Positions 37,400 through 46,754 of a DNA stretch of 64,000 bases are shown here, piece after piece. The stretch spans positions 124,001-188,000 of the forward strand of contig NZ_JABMKX010000013.1 in NCBI RefSeq assembly GCF_013204885.1. Reading direction: 5' to 3'. Within the stretch, counting starts at the first letter, position 1, and every line of letters begins with the position of its first letter. The position numbers and the translations under genes were made by a program. This DNA is from Paenibacillus tritici (GTDB lineage: Bacteria > Bacillota > Bacilli > Paenibacillales > Paenibacillaceae). The notes below the pieces were generated by a model. That model made no database searches and was not told the origin of the DNA. It saw only the letters and a list, made by a program, of their open reading frames with translations.

Positions 37400-37904
37400 G
37401 CATGAATACGCCCTTAGTACGCACTGCACAACAAGGCGCCCCGGAAGGTATGCTACAGATTACACCTCTGCTCAATTTACAAGTCTTTCGATGAATGCGG
37501 GGCTGACGGGTCAAACGGCTTAGCATAATTTTAATGCAGAATTGATGCCTTAGGGGTATCGTTTGCAGTAAAAGTGGGTAATAGGACTCAAAGGTCAGAA
37601 TATTTATTCAGAATATTTATATAGTAGTAAGTTATACATAATAGTTCTTCTATCGGCTGCAAGGAATATGTCTTATTTCAGCAATTGCTCTGCTTAAGGG
37701 ATGTCCTATATACTGGTGAAAAGAAACCGCGATCAAACCGGAACTTTGTGTTTTCATTGCCTCCTTCTTCCCCTGCTTCCTAGGACTCGCTAACATAACT
37801 CTCTTTTTCATGCCTGCAAGATGCCTTATTCCGCAATTAGGATAAGTTCCGCATGCATCCAAGCTACACCATTGAGATTTGTAAAAGTTTTGTGCGGGGA
37901 GAGG
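37400..37904. other. Gene-free region before the PAS-GGDEF gene
   Basis: About 500 nt between the pheST promoter and the plus-strand cyclase. The part 37520-37640 is AT-rich and contains a direct repeat CAGAATATTTAT (near 37596 and 37610). No convincing gene is seen. The promoter of the cyclase must lie here but was not resolved. Confidence 0.4.
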
Positions 37905-39515
37905 ATGACAGTGGCAGTTTTTTCCGAAATCACAAGTACACGCAGACTAATCCTATTATTCACCTCCATCTCCGTTCTTCTGGTTGGTATCAGTGTGGCT
38001 TCCTTGCTGTATCTGAATCATACAATGAACAAATTATCGGACTCCTTATACAGTGACGTATACCTGAACTCCGAGCTCATTCTGAATGCCGACCGAGATC
38101 TGTATCAGGCTGCTCTGGCGCTTCAGTCTTCGGTTAGCGGGAATCTGAACGGTGCGCAGCGCAGTAAGTTATCTCAAGAATTCGAGGATAATAATGCCCA
38201 GGCGCAGCAGCGGGTCAGTACCGCCAGATATAATCTGGACTCCGTGGAGAGCCCGTTCAATGGAATGAAGCAGAGTGAGCTGCTGCTGGATGAGCTGAGA
38301 AGCGAGCTGGACCACTTCGGGGCTACGCTTGCCGACTGGAAGGATAGCGGCCGGGAGCTGATCTCGCGCCGGGTCCAGAGCGATTGGAATGCTGAATCCT
38401 ACTCCGCCCTCGCCGTACATACCCAATTGAACGAAGTGAGAGGACGTCTGGATAACGCAGAGGATATGATCGACAATTATGCCAGTCAGGTCATGCTGGA
38501 GTTCAATAACCTCAAAAGCTCGCTGTTCGCCATCTACTCCCTGTTCCTGTTTCTGCTCGTGCTGCTTATCATCTATCTCTCCCGCCGACTGATCTCCCTG
38601 CAGAATGAAATGCGGGAAGAGAAATCGCTGTATCAGCTGATCGGCGAGACGATGTCTGACTTTATTATTCTAACGGACCCGAATGGTCTGATTCTGTATG
38701 CTTCCCCCTCCCATGCAACTGCGCTTGGTTATGTGCCGAGTAAGGGGGCTCCGCTCTCCAACTATATACGTGAAGCCGAAATCTCTTGGGCTAAGCTGAA
38801 AAGTGTCATTCAGTCCGCACCGAGAATATCCGAGCTGCGCATGCGTTCGGCCGAAGGCCACTGGGTCTGGCTGGAGACCAAAGTTACACCTATTGCGGGC
38901 AGCCGCGCTTTCCCGGCGCAGTTCATGCTGGTATCGCGTGAGATTACCCAGCGCAAGCAATATGAGGAGCGGCTGCACAAGCTGGCCTTCTATGATCATC
39001 TGACAGCGATTCCCAACCGTGCCCATTTCAAAATGTACATGGAGAACCTGATTAACCAGCCCGAGGAGCGCAGACAGGAAATCGCCGTGGCGCTACTGGA
39101 CTGCGACCGGTTCAAGCAGCTTAATGATACGCTCGGCCATCTTGCCGGGGATGAATTCCTGCAGATGCTCTCACGGGAACTGCAGCAGACTGTGAAGGGC
39201 TCCGGCCAGGCCTTCCGGATCGGCGGTGATGAATTCGCCGTGGTGCTGCACCGGTTCACCAGCCCGCAAATACTGGATGAGATGCTGAACCGTCTGCTCC
39301 AGTTGTTCAATAAGTCGTGGTCCGTCAACCAAGGCTCCAGCTTCCATACCTCAGCCAGCATTGGCGTCGCCCTGTACCCGCAGCATGGCAGCAGCATCAA
39401 CGAGCTGCTCCGTGCCGCCGATCTGGCAATGTACCGCTCCAAGAACCATGGCGGCAACGAGGCTAACCTGTACAGTGAGCATGTGGATAAAAAATATAAC
39501 GACCAGCGGAAATAG
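37905..39515 (+). CDS. Membrane PAS-GGDEF diguanylate cyclase
   Basis: 536 residues from the ATG at 37905; a GTG six bases on (37911) has better spacing to GGGGAGAGG and is an alternative. A membrane helix (about 15-37), an extracytoplasmic helical bundle (about 40-195) and a second helix (about 200-222) resemble chemoreceptor-type sensors. A PAS domain follows (about 235-355), then GGDEF with LAFYDHLTAIPNRAHF, DCDRFKQLNDTLGHLAGDEF and the intact FRIGGDEFAVV active site. No RxxD inhibitory site is visible before it. No EAL domain is present, so it should only make c-di-GMP. It is transcribed alone, convergent with pulA. Confidence 0.92.
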   Translation: MTVAVFSEITSTRRLILLFTSISVLLVGISVASLLYLNHTMNKLSDSLYSDVYLNSELILNADRDLYQAALALQSSVSGNLNGAQRSKLSQEFEDNNAQAQQRVSTARYNLDSVESPFNGMKQSELLLDELRSELDHFGATLADWKDSGRELISRRVQSDWNAESYSALAVHTQLNEVRGRLDNAEDMIDNYASQVMLEFNNLKSSLFAIYSLFLFLLVLLIIYLSRRLISLQNEMREEKSLYQLIGETMSDFIILTDPNGLILYASPSHATALGYVPSKGAPLSNYIREAEISWAKLKSVIQSAPRISELRMRSAEGHWVWLETKVTPIAGSRAFPAQFMLVSREITQRKQYEERLHKLAFYDHLTAIPNRAHFKMYMENLINQPEERRQEIAVALLDCDRFKQLNDTLGHLAGDEFLQMLSRELQQTVKGSGQAFRIGGDEFAVVLHRFTSPQILDEMLNRLLQLFNKSWSVNQGSSFHTSASIGVALYPQHGSSINELLRAADLAMYRSKNHGGNEANLYSEHVDKKYNDQRK

Positions 39516-39538
39516 CACATATGTCCGACTTAGGCAAT

Positions 39539-39597
39539 AACAAACAGCGGGAGTTTCAAAAGCCATGCTGTGGCTGATGAAACTCCCCTGTTTGTTG
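39539..39597 (+). terminator. Strong hairpin after the PAS-GGDEF gene
   Basis: AACAAACAGCGGGAGTTTCA and TGAAACTCCCCTGTTTGTT pair over about 19 bases around an AGCCATGCTGTGGCT inner hairpin. A T-rich stretch follows at 39597. It lies 24 nt beyond the stop codon. Confidence 0.75.
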
Positions 39598-39662
39598 GAT
39601 TTTAGAAGGGTTGTATGTGGCCGCTTACTCCTCTCAGTTGCTCTGGCGCTCTGTTGTTCATT

Positions 39663-40320
39663 TAGCCCGCGTTCGGCGGATTCAGGTGCACTAATGCTCT
39701 TCATTTACTCATTTGGCCCGCACCCGGCGTATTCAGGTGCATTAATACCCCTCATTTACTCATTTGGCCAGCACCCGGCGCATTCAGGTGCACTAATGCT
39801 CTTTATTTCCACATTTGGCCCGGACCCGGCGCATTCAGGTGCACTAATGCTCTTCATTTACTCATTTGGCCAGCGTTCTGCGAATTCAGGTGCACTAATG
39901 CTCTTCATTTACTCATTTGGCCCACGTTCGGCGGATTCAGGTGCACTAATGCTCTTCATTTACTCATTTGGCCCACGTTCGGCGGATTCAGGTGCACTAA
40001 TGCTCTTCATTTTCATATTTGGCCAGCACCCGGCGCATTCAGGTGCACTATTACCCCTCATTTACTCATTTGGCCCGCGTCCAGCTAATTCAGAGGGATA
40101 AATCCCTTTCATTCCCTCACTCTGCCCACTTTCGGCGCATTCAGAGGGATTTATCCCTCTCATTTCCACACTTAGCCTACTTTCGGCGCATTCAGAGGGA
40201 TTTATCCCTTTCATTTCCACACTTAGCCCACTTCCGGCACATTCAGAGGGATTTATCCTTTTCATTTCCACACTTAGCCCACTTTCCGGCACATTCAGAG
40301 GGATTTATCCCTTTCATTTC
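39663..40320. repeat. 51-bp tandem repeat array 2
   Basis: Thirteen units. ATTCA starts at 39680, 39731, 39782, 39833, 39884, 39935, 39986, 40037, 40088, 40139, 40190, 40241 and 40293, so eleven steps are exactly 51 nt and the last is 52. The first eight carry the core GGTGCACTAATGCTCTTCAT; the last five carry AGAGGGATTTATCCCTCT, a palindrome. The flanks (ACTTTCGGCG before, CATTTGGCC or ACACTTAGCC after) are shared. It occupies the convergent gap between the cyclase and pulA. It is not a CRISPR array: units are contiguous, without unique spacers. Confidence 0.95.
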
Positions 40321-40336
40321 AAATCTACCTCACAAT

Positions 40337-40388
40337 AAAAAAGCTATCCTGCGCCCCCTAAAAAGGGGGACAAGCAGAATAGCTTTTA
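40337..40388 (-). terminator. Terminator of pulA
   Basis: Minus-strand AAAAGCTATTCTGC and GCAGGATAGCTTTTTT pair around an inner CCCCC/GGGGG stem and end in a T-run. It lies about 85 nt beyond the pulA stop, between the heptamer repeats and the 51-bp array. Confidence 0.85.
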
Positions 40389-40462
40389 GCTTTTAGCTTT
40401 TAGCTCTCAGCTCTTAGCTCTTAGCTCTTAGCTCTCAGCCTTAGCTCCAAGCTCCAGCTTCT
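40379..40462. repeat. Heptanucleotide repeat (TAGCTYT)n
   Basis: About ten consecutive copies of TAGCTTT or TAGCTCT, becoming looser toward the pulA stop. It directly abuts the pulA terminator stem, whose right arm contains AGCTTTT and may be the source of the slippage. Confidence 0.85.
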
Positions 40463-40472
40463 AACTCACGAC

Positions 40473-42905
40473 TCAACCGCTCCGCTCAAGCGGTCCTTCG
40501 GAGTGGCTCAATTCGCCATGGACCACATCGGCGTGGCCCTCGTCCGCCTGCCGGCGGTCGCTGACCCTGACCTTAACCGGCTCCTCGCTGCCGGAGCAGT
40601 CGATGAAGCGGTCTCCGGCGCCGTCCTTCTGTTCCCAGTCGTTCAGCCGGAGAATGTAGCCGATCGAAGACGTCTCCGGCAGCACCTCAATCCGCGCGAC
40701 CGCATGGCCGTCCTCCATGTGCTGGAAGTCCCGTTGTCCATCCTGTATGCCTGTACCCCATACCCAGAGATTCCAGCCCCGGTAATCGCCATCCGGCCGT
40801 TCATAATGAACCTCCACTACCTTCGATCTTGGCTCGGGTTCACCATATTTATCATAGAGTACCATCATCGACAGTCCGGCAATCTCAATGCTGCCGCTAT
40901 CCGTCTGCCGGAAGGCCTCCGGTCCGGCATGGGTATGATCAACTACGATGTTCCAGCCCCCGGAAGCTTCCGGGAGATACTGGGTGACTGGTTCCATGTT
41001 GGCATTGTAGACCACCACTATATTACTCCATGAATCGCCGCCGGCATGATTCTTCAGCATATAGGCGACAACGCCGCCGTCACAGCGCAGGAACTCAAGG
41101 CTGCGCTCAATCTCCTGGCGGCCGTGCAGGCGGAAAGCCGGATGGCTCCGCCGCAGCTCAATCAGGCCTTTGTAATAGTTAAATACCGCAATGAACCTCT
41201 TCTTGTTCTCCCAGCGGATCGCGTTGATACAATCAGGGCTGCGGTAGCTGTTATGATCACCGTATTTGCTGCGAAGCAGCTCATCCCCGGCATGGAGGAA
41301 CGGAATTCCCTGCGAGGTCAGAATGATTCCGTTAGCCAGCAAGGAACGGCGGACCGTCTCATTCTCCAGCACATCCTCGGGATCAACGGCAAAGTAAGGA
41401 TTAGCCCGCTCCACTGCGGCCTGAAGATCACCTCCGCCCCGGAGTCTGCCATTCTCCAGATCCGGCAGCCCGGCTTCCCCGCGGAGTCCCTGGGTAGCCA
41501 GAATTTTGTCCCACAGATTAAGATTATCATGTGCGGTTACATAGTTGACCGTCTCTACAGGCGCATCGGTGAATTCATGAATGGCCCCTTTCACCCCGGA
41601 AGCCACTGCGCCTTCTTTGCCGTATTCTCCGGTAGCGAAGCCCTTGCCCCAGCCGTCACTGTCTCCCTTAAGGGCAGCGCGGAAGTTGTCATTGAAGACG
41701 GCATAGCCTTTACCGCGCTGAACGCCCTTCAGTGTCTTGGTTGCAAGCGGAGAGTCTCCGCCTGTCCAAGGCTCACCGTAGAGCAGCAGATCCGGATTAA
41801 TCTCCAGCCGCAGCTCTTCGGTAATCTCACGCATGGTTACACTGTCCATCAGTCCCATCAGATCGAAGCGGAACCCGTCGATATGGTATTCCGAAGCCCA
41901 GTAGGACAACGAATCCTTGATATATTTGCGGACCATCGGCCGTTCCGTAGCCAGCTCATTGCCGACACCCGAGCCGTTCGAGAGCCTGCCGCTCTGGTCG
42001 TGACGGTAATAATAATCCGGCACCAGCGGCTGGAAGGGCCCCTTCTCCAGACCATACGTATGATTGTAGACCACATCCATAATGACCGAGATGCCATGGC
42101 TGTGGAGCGCCTGTACCATCTCCTTGAATTCACGGATACGGGTAAGCGGGTTAGCCGGATCTGTGCTGTAGGAGCCCTCCGGCACATTATAATGCTGCGG
42201 ATCATATCCCCAGTTATAGTCCGTGAAGACCGCAGACGCCGGTTCTTCACCCGGAGTCCCCAGCTCATCCACTGTCTGATAGTCGAAGACCGGCATCAGA
42301 TGCACATGGGTAATACCCAGCTCTGCCAGATGGTCAATGCCCAGCGCATGACCCGCAGCATCCCGCAGTCCTGTTTCGGTGAATGCTTTGAATTTCCCTG
42401 CGTGCTTAAGACAAGAGCTCTGATGTGCCGAGAAGTCCCGTACATGCAGCTCATAGATGATAGCATCAGCCGGATGCGGCAGAACTGGAGAAGCATCGCG
42501 GTCCCAGCCCTCCGGGTCCGTCTCCGCCAGATCCACAATCGCCGTACGCAGGCCATTAGCCGATACAGCAGTTGCATATGGATCTGCCGCTTCATTAATA
42601 GATCCGTCGGCAAATACGGCCCGGTACATATAATATTTACCCTTCAGGTTACCGGGAACCCGGATCTCCCACACCCCGCCCTCAGAGCGCTGCATGCCAA
42701 GGATTTTGCCGCCGTCCTTAACCTTTCCATCCTGGGGAGTGATCCCGTGGCCGCCTGTAGCATACAATACAAGCGATACTGTAAATGCAGTAGGTGCCCA
42801 GACTTTGAATACACAGAATTCCGCAGTATACGTTAAACCGAGGTCATTGCCTTCATAGGTCTCAATTACGGGCTCTGCTTCGATATAATTGCTATTCATT
42901 GACAT
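40473..42905 (-). CDS. pulA: Type I pullulanase
   Basis: 810 residues. An N-terminal beta domain (CBM48-like, about 15-110) precedes a GH13 barrel with the pullulanase mark YNWGYDP. GH13 regions I to III are DVVYNHTY, DGFRFDLMGLMD (nucleophile Asp) and GEPWTGG (acid/base Glu), and VNYVTAHDN is region IV. A C-terminal beta domain and a tail of about 35 hydrophilic residues close the chain. It cuts alpha-1,6 links in pullulan, starch or glycogen. No signal peptide is seen, so action is cytoplasmic, on imported branched dextrins or stored glycogen. Either of two Met codons at the start could be used. Confidence 0.95.
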   Translation of the reverse strand: MSMNSNYIEAEPVIETYEGNDLGLTYTAEFCVFKVWAPTAFTVSLVLYATGGHGITPQDGKVKDGGKILGMQRSEGGVWEIRVPGNLKGKYYMYRAVFADGSINEAADPYATAVSANGLRTAIVDLAETDPEGWDRDASPVLPHPADAIIYELHVRDFSAHQSSCLKHAGKFKAFTETGLRDAAGHALGIDHLAELGITHVHLMPVFDYQTVDELGTPGEEPASAVFTDYNWGYDPQHYNVPEGSYSTDPANPLTRIREFKEMVQALHSHGISVIMDVVYNHTYGLEKGPFQPLVPDYYYRHDQSGRLSNGSGVGNELATERPMVRKYIKDSLSYWASEYHIDGFRFDLMGLMDSVTMREITEELRLEINPDLLLYGEPWTGGDSPLATKTLKGVQRGKGYAVFNDNFRAALKGDSDGWGKGFATGEYGKEGAVASGVKGAIHEFTDAPVETVNYVTAHDNLNLWDKILATQGLRGEAGLPDLENGRLRGGGDLQAAVERANPYFAVDPEDVLENETVRRSLLANGIILTSQGIPFLHAGDELLRSKYGDHNSYRSPDCINAIRWENKKRFIAVFNYYKGLIELRRSHPAFRLHGRQEIERSLEFLRCDGGVVAYMLKNHAGGDSWSNIVVVYNANMEPVTQYLPEASGGWNIVVDHTHAGPEAFRQTDSGSIEIAGLSMMVLYDKYGEPEPRSKVVEVHYERPDGDYRGWNLWVWGTGIQDGQRDFQHMEDGHAVARIEVLPETSSIGYILRLNDWEQKDGAGDRFIDCSGSEEPVKVRVSDRRQADEGHADVVHGELSHSEGPLERSG

Positions 42906-43225
42906 TCACCATCCTAATGCTCTCCGCCATATTCCCCGGAAAACGAATCATTCTATTACTTTCAAGCTATATCCACATCATGCACAACTAATACTTGTAC
43001 TTGCACTGCTCTGCAAGCGGATTACGCGGGATTTCCTTCAAAGGGTTCATTGTATAATATGTAACATTATAGTCACAGGTTTGGGTTAAGGGTAGATTTG
43101 TACCCCTGTGATATACCCTATATCGGCATTCAGTTCCCGGGATTTAAGCTAATTAAGTTATAGCCGCTAGTTAATCGGAAGTATACTTGTCTCACCGCCC
43201 GATTACAATTGTAAAATCTTCCAGA
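42906..43225. other. Intergenic region between MFS gene and pulA
   Basis: 320 nt without a gene. It must contain the pulA promoter. TATAAT-like hexamers (near 43047 and 43060) occur, but no partner -35 with good spacing is clear. TGCAAGCGGATTAC near 43011 has only partial cre similarity. A palindrome-like AATTGTAATC/GATTACAATT lies next to the MFS stop. Confidence 0.4.
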
Positions 43226-44473
43226 TCATACGGACCGCTTCCGCAGCAGCCTTCCATATAAAGCGATGACAGGAAGCAAGAGGATGCCTGCGGACAGCAG
43301 CGAAGCTCTGATGGAGATCCTGCTGCCGATGTAACCCACAGCCGGACCGCCTGCGCTCTGGCCCAGGGCATCGGATTGACTGATCATGGACAACAGGGTG
43401 GCGCGGTTCTGTGACGGCAGCTTCGTGTTCAGCCAGGTCGTATAGACAGGTTCGCTCACGGAAGTCACTACCCCCAGGATCAGCACAGCCCCAATGGCCC
43501 AGTAGAAATCAGGTGCAAACACCAGCAGCAGAATACAGCCCATGCGGAGTAATGTCAGCAGGAACAAGGCGGCCGCTACCTGGCGCTCCCGCTCCAAATC
43601 AATGACCTTTCCGGCAATATAGACAGCCAGCATACCCAGAAGGGTCGTTGCTGCATTGATCAGCCCGAACCCTGTTGCCACAGAGAACACCGTCTCCGGA
43701 AAGCCGACTTCATTCATCAGATAGACTTGCCACAGGCGGTCATATCCTTCAGACGCAGCACCACTAAATAAAGTTACAACGGTCAGCAGCAGAAGCAGCG
43801 GATGATGCCTTAGTATGGATGCACCGCTGATCCAGGTCTTGCCCAGCTCACGGACAGGAGACGAATGAAGCGCACGCTCCCTGCGGGTGAACCCCGTTTC
43901 CTTCATATAGCGGATCAAGATCAATCCCAGGATGAAATAGAAAACTCCGCCCGCCAAAAATGGCATATTAGGCGCCAGCATGGTTAAACCTACGCCGATG
44001 GCGATGCCCAGGAGAGAAGCGCTTAACGCAAAGATTTTGGAACGCAGAAAGAGGCTTCCCGTTGACTCCTCATCCAGCTCATCAACAATCCAGGCCGTAT
44101 CTGCCCCGCTGACGAACGTCCAGCCGATTCCAAACAGCATCTGGGAGACCACCAGCCAGCCAAATGCGGGGAGAAAGGAAGCCGGCTGCATGATCCAGAT
44201 AATACTCCCTTCCAGGACAAAAGCACTTCCCAGCACGAACATTCCAATAATAACCGACAGTCTGCGGCTGTATGTATCAGCAACCACCCCGGTAATCCCC
44301 TCGAATATAAGCACCGTTATCTCCAGTACCGTTCCCACCAGCACCAGTTGAAACGGATTTAACCGCAGCTCAGAAACATAATAAATACTGTAGGTTGTAA
44401 ATATCGTACTGCTTGCCAATGACATCATAAAAACGATGAACAAATAAATCTGTGACGCACTAAACCTCTGCAC
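43226..44473 (-). CDS. MFS transporter
   Basis: 415 residues from a GTG with GGAGGGTGG upstream. About 12 membrane helices are visible. The loop after helix 2 has GVVADTYSRRLSVIIG, the usual MFS motif A position, and SGADTAWIVDELDEES is a stretch seen in drug-efflux-like members. The substrate is unknown. It lies between pulA and ptsI on the same strand but has its own leader, so it is likely transcribed alone. Confidence 0.85.
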   Translation of the reverse strand: MQRFSASQIYLFIVFMMSLASSTIFTTYSIYYVSELRLNPFQLVLVGTVLEITVLIFEGITGVVADTYSRRLSVIIGMFVLGSAFVLEGSIIWIMQPASFLPAFGWLVVSQMLFGIGWTFVSGADTAWIVDELDEESTGSLFLRSKIFALSASLLGIAIGVGLTMLAPNMPFLAGGVFYFILGLILIRYMKETGFTRRERALHSSPVRELGKTWISGASILRHHPLLLLLTVVTLFSGAASEGYDRLWQVYLMNEVGFPETVFSVATGFGLINAATTLLGMLAVYIAGKVIDLERERQVAAALFLLTLLRMGCILLLVFAPDFYWAIGAVLILGVVTSVSEPVYTTWLNTKLPSQNRATLLSMISQSDALGQSAGGPAVGYIGSRISIRASLLSAGILLLPVIALYGRLLRKRSV

Positions 44474-44602
44474 TATAAACCACCCTCCAAAGCTGTAAAG
44501 ACTGAACTCGGGAACTTAATCCTTCAATCTGCCCGGTAATGGATTTATTATATAAAATGCTGCCAGAACAAGCTGTTCCCAGTTTGTTTTAAACTAAAAA
44601 AT

Positions 44603-44634
44603 AAAAAAACGGCCCCCGAGATCGGAGGCCGGCA
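44603..44634 (-). terminator. Terminator of ptsI
   Basis: Minus-strand GCCGGCCTCCGATCTCGGGG, then GCCG and TTTTTTT. It is 41 nt beyond the ptsI stop and ends the glucose PTS gene cluster. Confidence 0.9.
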
Positions 44635-44674
44635 AAGTAGTTGGAAAAGTGTGAAGCGTAAACAGACGAACGGA

Positions 44675-46387
44675 TTAATTCACGCGGGCTTGCACCAGTG
44701 CCGCTACTTCCTCGGCAGTGCCGAGCTGCAGCGCCTGGGCGGCCATGTCCTTCATGTCCGCAGCAGAGAGCTTAGCGATCTGGCTGCGCGCCGGAAGGAT
44801 GGAGGTAGCGCTCATGCTGAATTCATCCAGGCCCAGACCCAGCAGCAGAGGAATAGCTGTAGAGTCACCGGCCATTTCACCGCACATGCCGGTCCATTTG
44901 CCTTCGGCGTGTGCAGCGTCGATCACGATTTTGACCAGACGCAGAATCGCCGGGTTGTATGGCTGATACAGGTAGGATACCCGTTCATTCATACGGTCCG
45001 CAGCCATTGTATATTGGATAAGGTCGTTGGTGCCGATACTGAAGAAATCCACTTCTTTGGCGAACTGGTCCGCCAGCACAGCAGTCGAAGGAATCTCAAC
45101 CATGATACCGAGCTGAATGTTGTCCGACACTTCCTTGCCTTCTTCACGCAGCTTGGCTTTTTCTTCCAGCAGCAGGTCACGGGCTGCACGGAATTCGCCA
45201 AGGGTGGCGATCATCGGGAACATAATCCGGAGGTCACCGTGTGCGCTTGCTCGCAGCAAGGCACGAAGCTGGGTGCGGAAGATATCCTGACGGTCCAGAC
45301 AGAGACGGATCGCCCGGAAGCCCAGGAACGGATTCATTTCCTTCGGCAGATCCAGATAAGGCAATTCCTTGTCCCCGCCGATATCCAGCGTACGCACCAC
45401 TACCGGCTTGCCTTGCATGTTCTCAAGCACAGTGCGGTAGGCATTGTACTGAATCTCTTCAGAAGGCAGCTTGTCGCGGCCCATGTACAGGAACTCTGTA
45501 CGGTACAAGCCTACGCCTTCTCCGCCGTTCTCAATCACGCCAGTGACATCATTCGGAGTACCGATATTGGCAGCCAGCTCTACATGCTTGCCGTCAGCGG
45601 ATACGGTAGGCTCATCACGGAGCTTCTTCCACTCAGCAATCTGCAGATCATAGGCTGCCTGCTTCGCAGTGTACTCAGCAACTTCGGCTTCCGAAGGGTT
45701 GATCAGCACATCGCCGTTCAGACCATCAACGATGATCAGATCGCCGGATTTGACCAGGGACAAGACATTCTTGGTCCCTACAACTGCCGGAATCTCCAGG
45801 GAACGGGCCATAATCGCCGAGTGGGAAGTCCGGCCGCCGATGTTGGTCGTGAAGCCTTTGACGAAATTGCGGTTAAGCTGTGCGGTATCCGAAGGTGTCA
45901 AGTCCATCGCAATGACGATAACCTCTTCACTGATTTCTGCCGGGCTCACATAGTGAATGCCAAGCAGGTGGTTCAGCACACGTTTGGTGACGTCACGCAT
46001 ATCGGCTGCACGTTCCTGCAGGTACGCGCTTTTCATGTTCTGGAACATTTCTACAAACTGGGTGGCTACTTCATTCAAGGCATAGTCCGCATTCACCGAT
46101 TCCTCACGGATTTTATCCATTACAGGCGTAATCAGCTCAGGGTCATCAAGGATCAGCAGATGGGATTCAAAAATCTCCGCCTTCTTCTCGCCAAGCTCAG
46201 CCAGGGTACGCTCTTTGATCGCCTGAAGCTCGCCTCTAGATTTGTCCAGGGCATCCTTCAGCTTCGCAAGCTCAGCATCTACATCAGTAATTGCTGTTTT
46301 GGTAATGGTATAGTCCGGATGTTCCAGGATAAAGGCACGGGCTACTGCAATACCTGCGGAAGCCGCGATTCCTGAAATTTTATTCAT
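44675..46387 (-). CDS. ptsI: PTS enzyme I (phosphoenolpyruvate-protein phosphotransferase)
   Basis: 570 residues from the ATG at 46387 (GGGAGAGGTCC upstream). The N-terminal phospho-His domain has [12 protein letters not shown] with His189 as the acceptor. The C-terminal PEP-binding barrel has [43 protein letters not shown] and MCGEMAGD. It takes phosphate from PEP and passes it to HPr. It overlaps the HPr gene by 8 nt, so translation is coupled. It is the last gene of the glcT-ptsG-ptsH-ptsI group. Confidence 0.97.
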   Translation of the reverse strand: MNKISGIAASAGIAVARAFILEHPDYTITKTAITDVDAELAKLKDALDKSRGELQAIKERTLAELGEKKAEIFESHLLILDDPELITPVMDKIREESVNADYALNEVATQFVEMFQNMKSAYLQERAADMRDVTKRVLNHLLGIHYVSPAEISEEVIVIAMDLTPSDTAQLNRNFVKGFTTNIGGRTSHSAIMARSLEIPAVVGTKNVLSLVKSGDLIIVDGLNGDVLINPSEAEVAEYTAKQAAYDLQIAEWKKLRDEPTVSADGKHVELAANIGTPNDVTGVIENGGEGVGLYRTEFLYMGRDKLPSEEIQYNAYRTVLENMQGKPVVVRTLDIGGDKELPYLDLPKEMNPFLGFRAIRLCLDRQDIFRTQLRALLRASAHGDLRIMFPMIATLGEFRAARDLLLEEKAKLREEGKEVSDNIQLGIMVEIPSTAVLADQFAKEVDFFSIGTNDLIQYTMAADRMNERVSYLYQPYNPAILRLVKIVIDAAHAEGKWTGMCGEMAGDSTAIPLLLGLGLDEFSMSATSILPARSQIAKLSAADMKDMAAQALQLGTAEEVAALVQARVN

Positions 46388-46655
46388 GGACCTCTCCCAG
46401 CCCTTCTTTAACCATAATCTCTTGTAGTGCGCTGAGTGCTTCGGCTTCTTCACTGCCTTCAGTAATCAGGGTAAGGGTATCTCCTGCTTCAAGGCCCAGG
46501 GACAGAACGCCCAGGATCGACTTGAGTGTTACTTTTTTGCCTTTGGCTTCCGCAAAAGCCTCGGTGCCTTTGAATTTTGTAGCTGTATTTACCAGCGCTG
46601 TTGCCGGACGTGCGTGAATTCCATCTTCGTCAATAATTCTGAAAGTTGTTTGCAT
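46380..46655 (-). CDS. ptsH: PTS phosphocarrier HPr
   Basis: 91 residues from the ATG at 46655, chosen so that the active His in [11 protein letters not shown] falls at position 14, as in the family (usually 15). The regulatory Ser in [12 protein letters not shown] is present, so HPr kinase can make the Ser-P form that works with CcpA. This fits the cre-like sites at the xyl locus. HPr relays phosphate from enzyme I to sugar permeases such as PtsG. The ribosome site is weak, so translation may depend on RNA structure. Confidence 0.96.
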   Translation of the reverse strand: MQTTFRIIDEDGIHARPATALVNTATKFKGTEAFAEAKGKKVTLKSILGVLSLGLEAGDTLTLITEGSEEAEALSALQEIMVKEGLGEVHE

Positions 46656-46703
46656 AATAATATCCAACTCGCTTTCTGTTAATTTGGGATCTTAATTATG
46701 GTG

Positions 46704-46746
46704 AAGGCTTACGCTTCCCTTCATTATAATGGAAGCGTTTCGCCTT
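46704..46746 (-). promoter_or_regulatory. Hairpin with embedded -10-like box between ptsG and ptsH
   Basis: Minus-strand AAGGC..ACGCTTCC and GGGAAGCG..GCCTT pair, with the loop holding ATTATAAT. The stem has no T-run, so it is more likely an mRNA-processing or stability element, or a promoter for ptsHI using TATAAT at 46723-46728, than a terminator. Confidence 0.4.
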
Positions 46747-46754
46747 TGCACATT

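Noticed and set aside
37650-37862. Possible small minus-strand gene (70 residues, inner ATG near AAGGAGG)
   Set aside because: The AGGAGG is only two bases from the ATG, composition is not protein-like and nothing supports a function.
39565-40101. 178-residue open frame of 17-residue repeats on the plus strand
   Set aside because: It is a translation of the 51-bp array; no ribosome site, and other strands and the other array are equally open because 51 is divisible by three.
39663-40320. CRISPR array
   Set aside because: Units are contiguous and drift throughout; there are no constant repeats separated by unique spacers and no cas gene.
41046-42836. 596-residue plus-strand frame within pulA
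   Set aside because: Antisense shadow of a complete GH13 pullulanase.
43005-43020. cre site ahead of pulA
   Set aside because: The last two consensus positions fail, so the match is too weak to list.
44651-46375. 574-residue plus-strand frame within ptsI
   Set aside because: Antisense shadow of an intact enzyme I gene.
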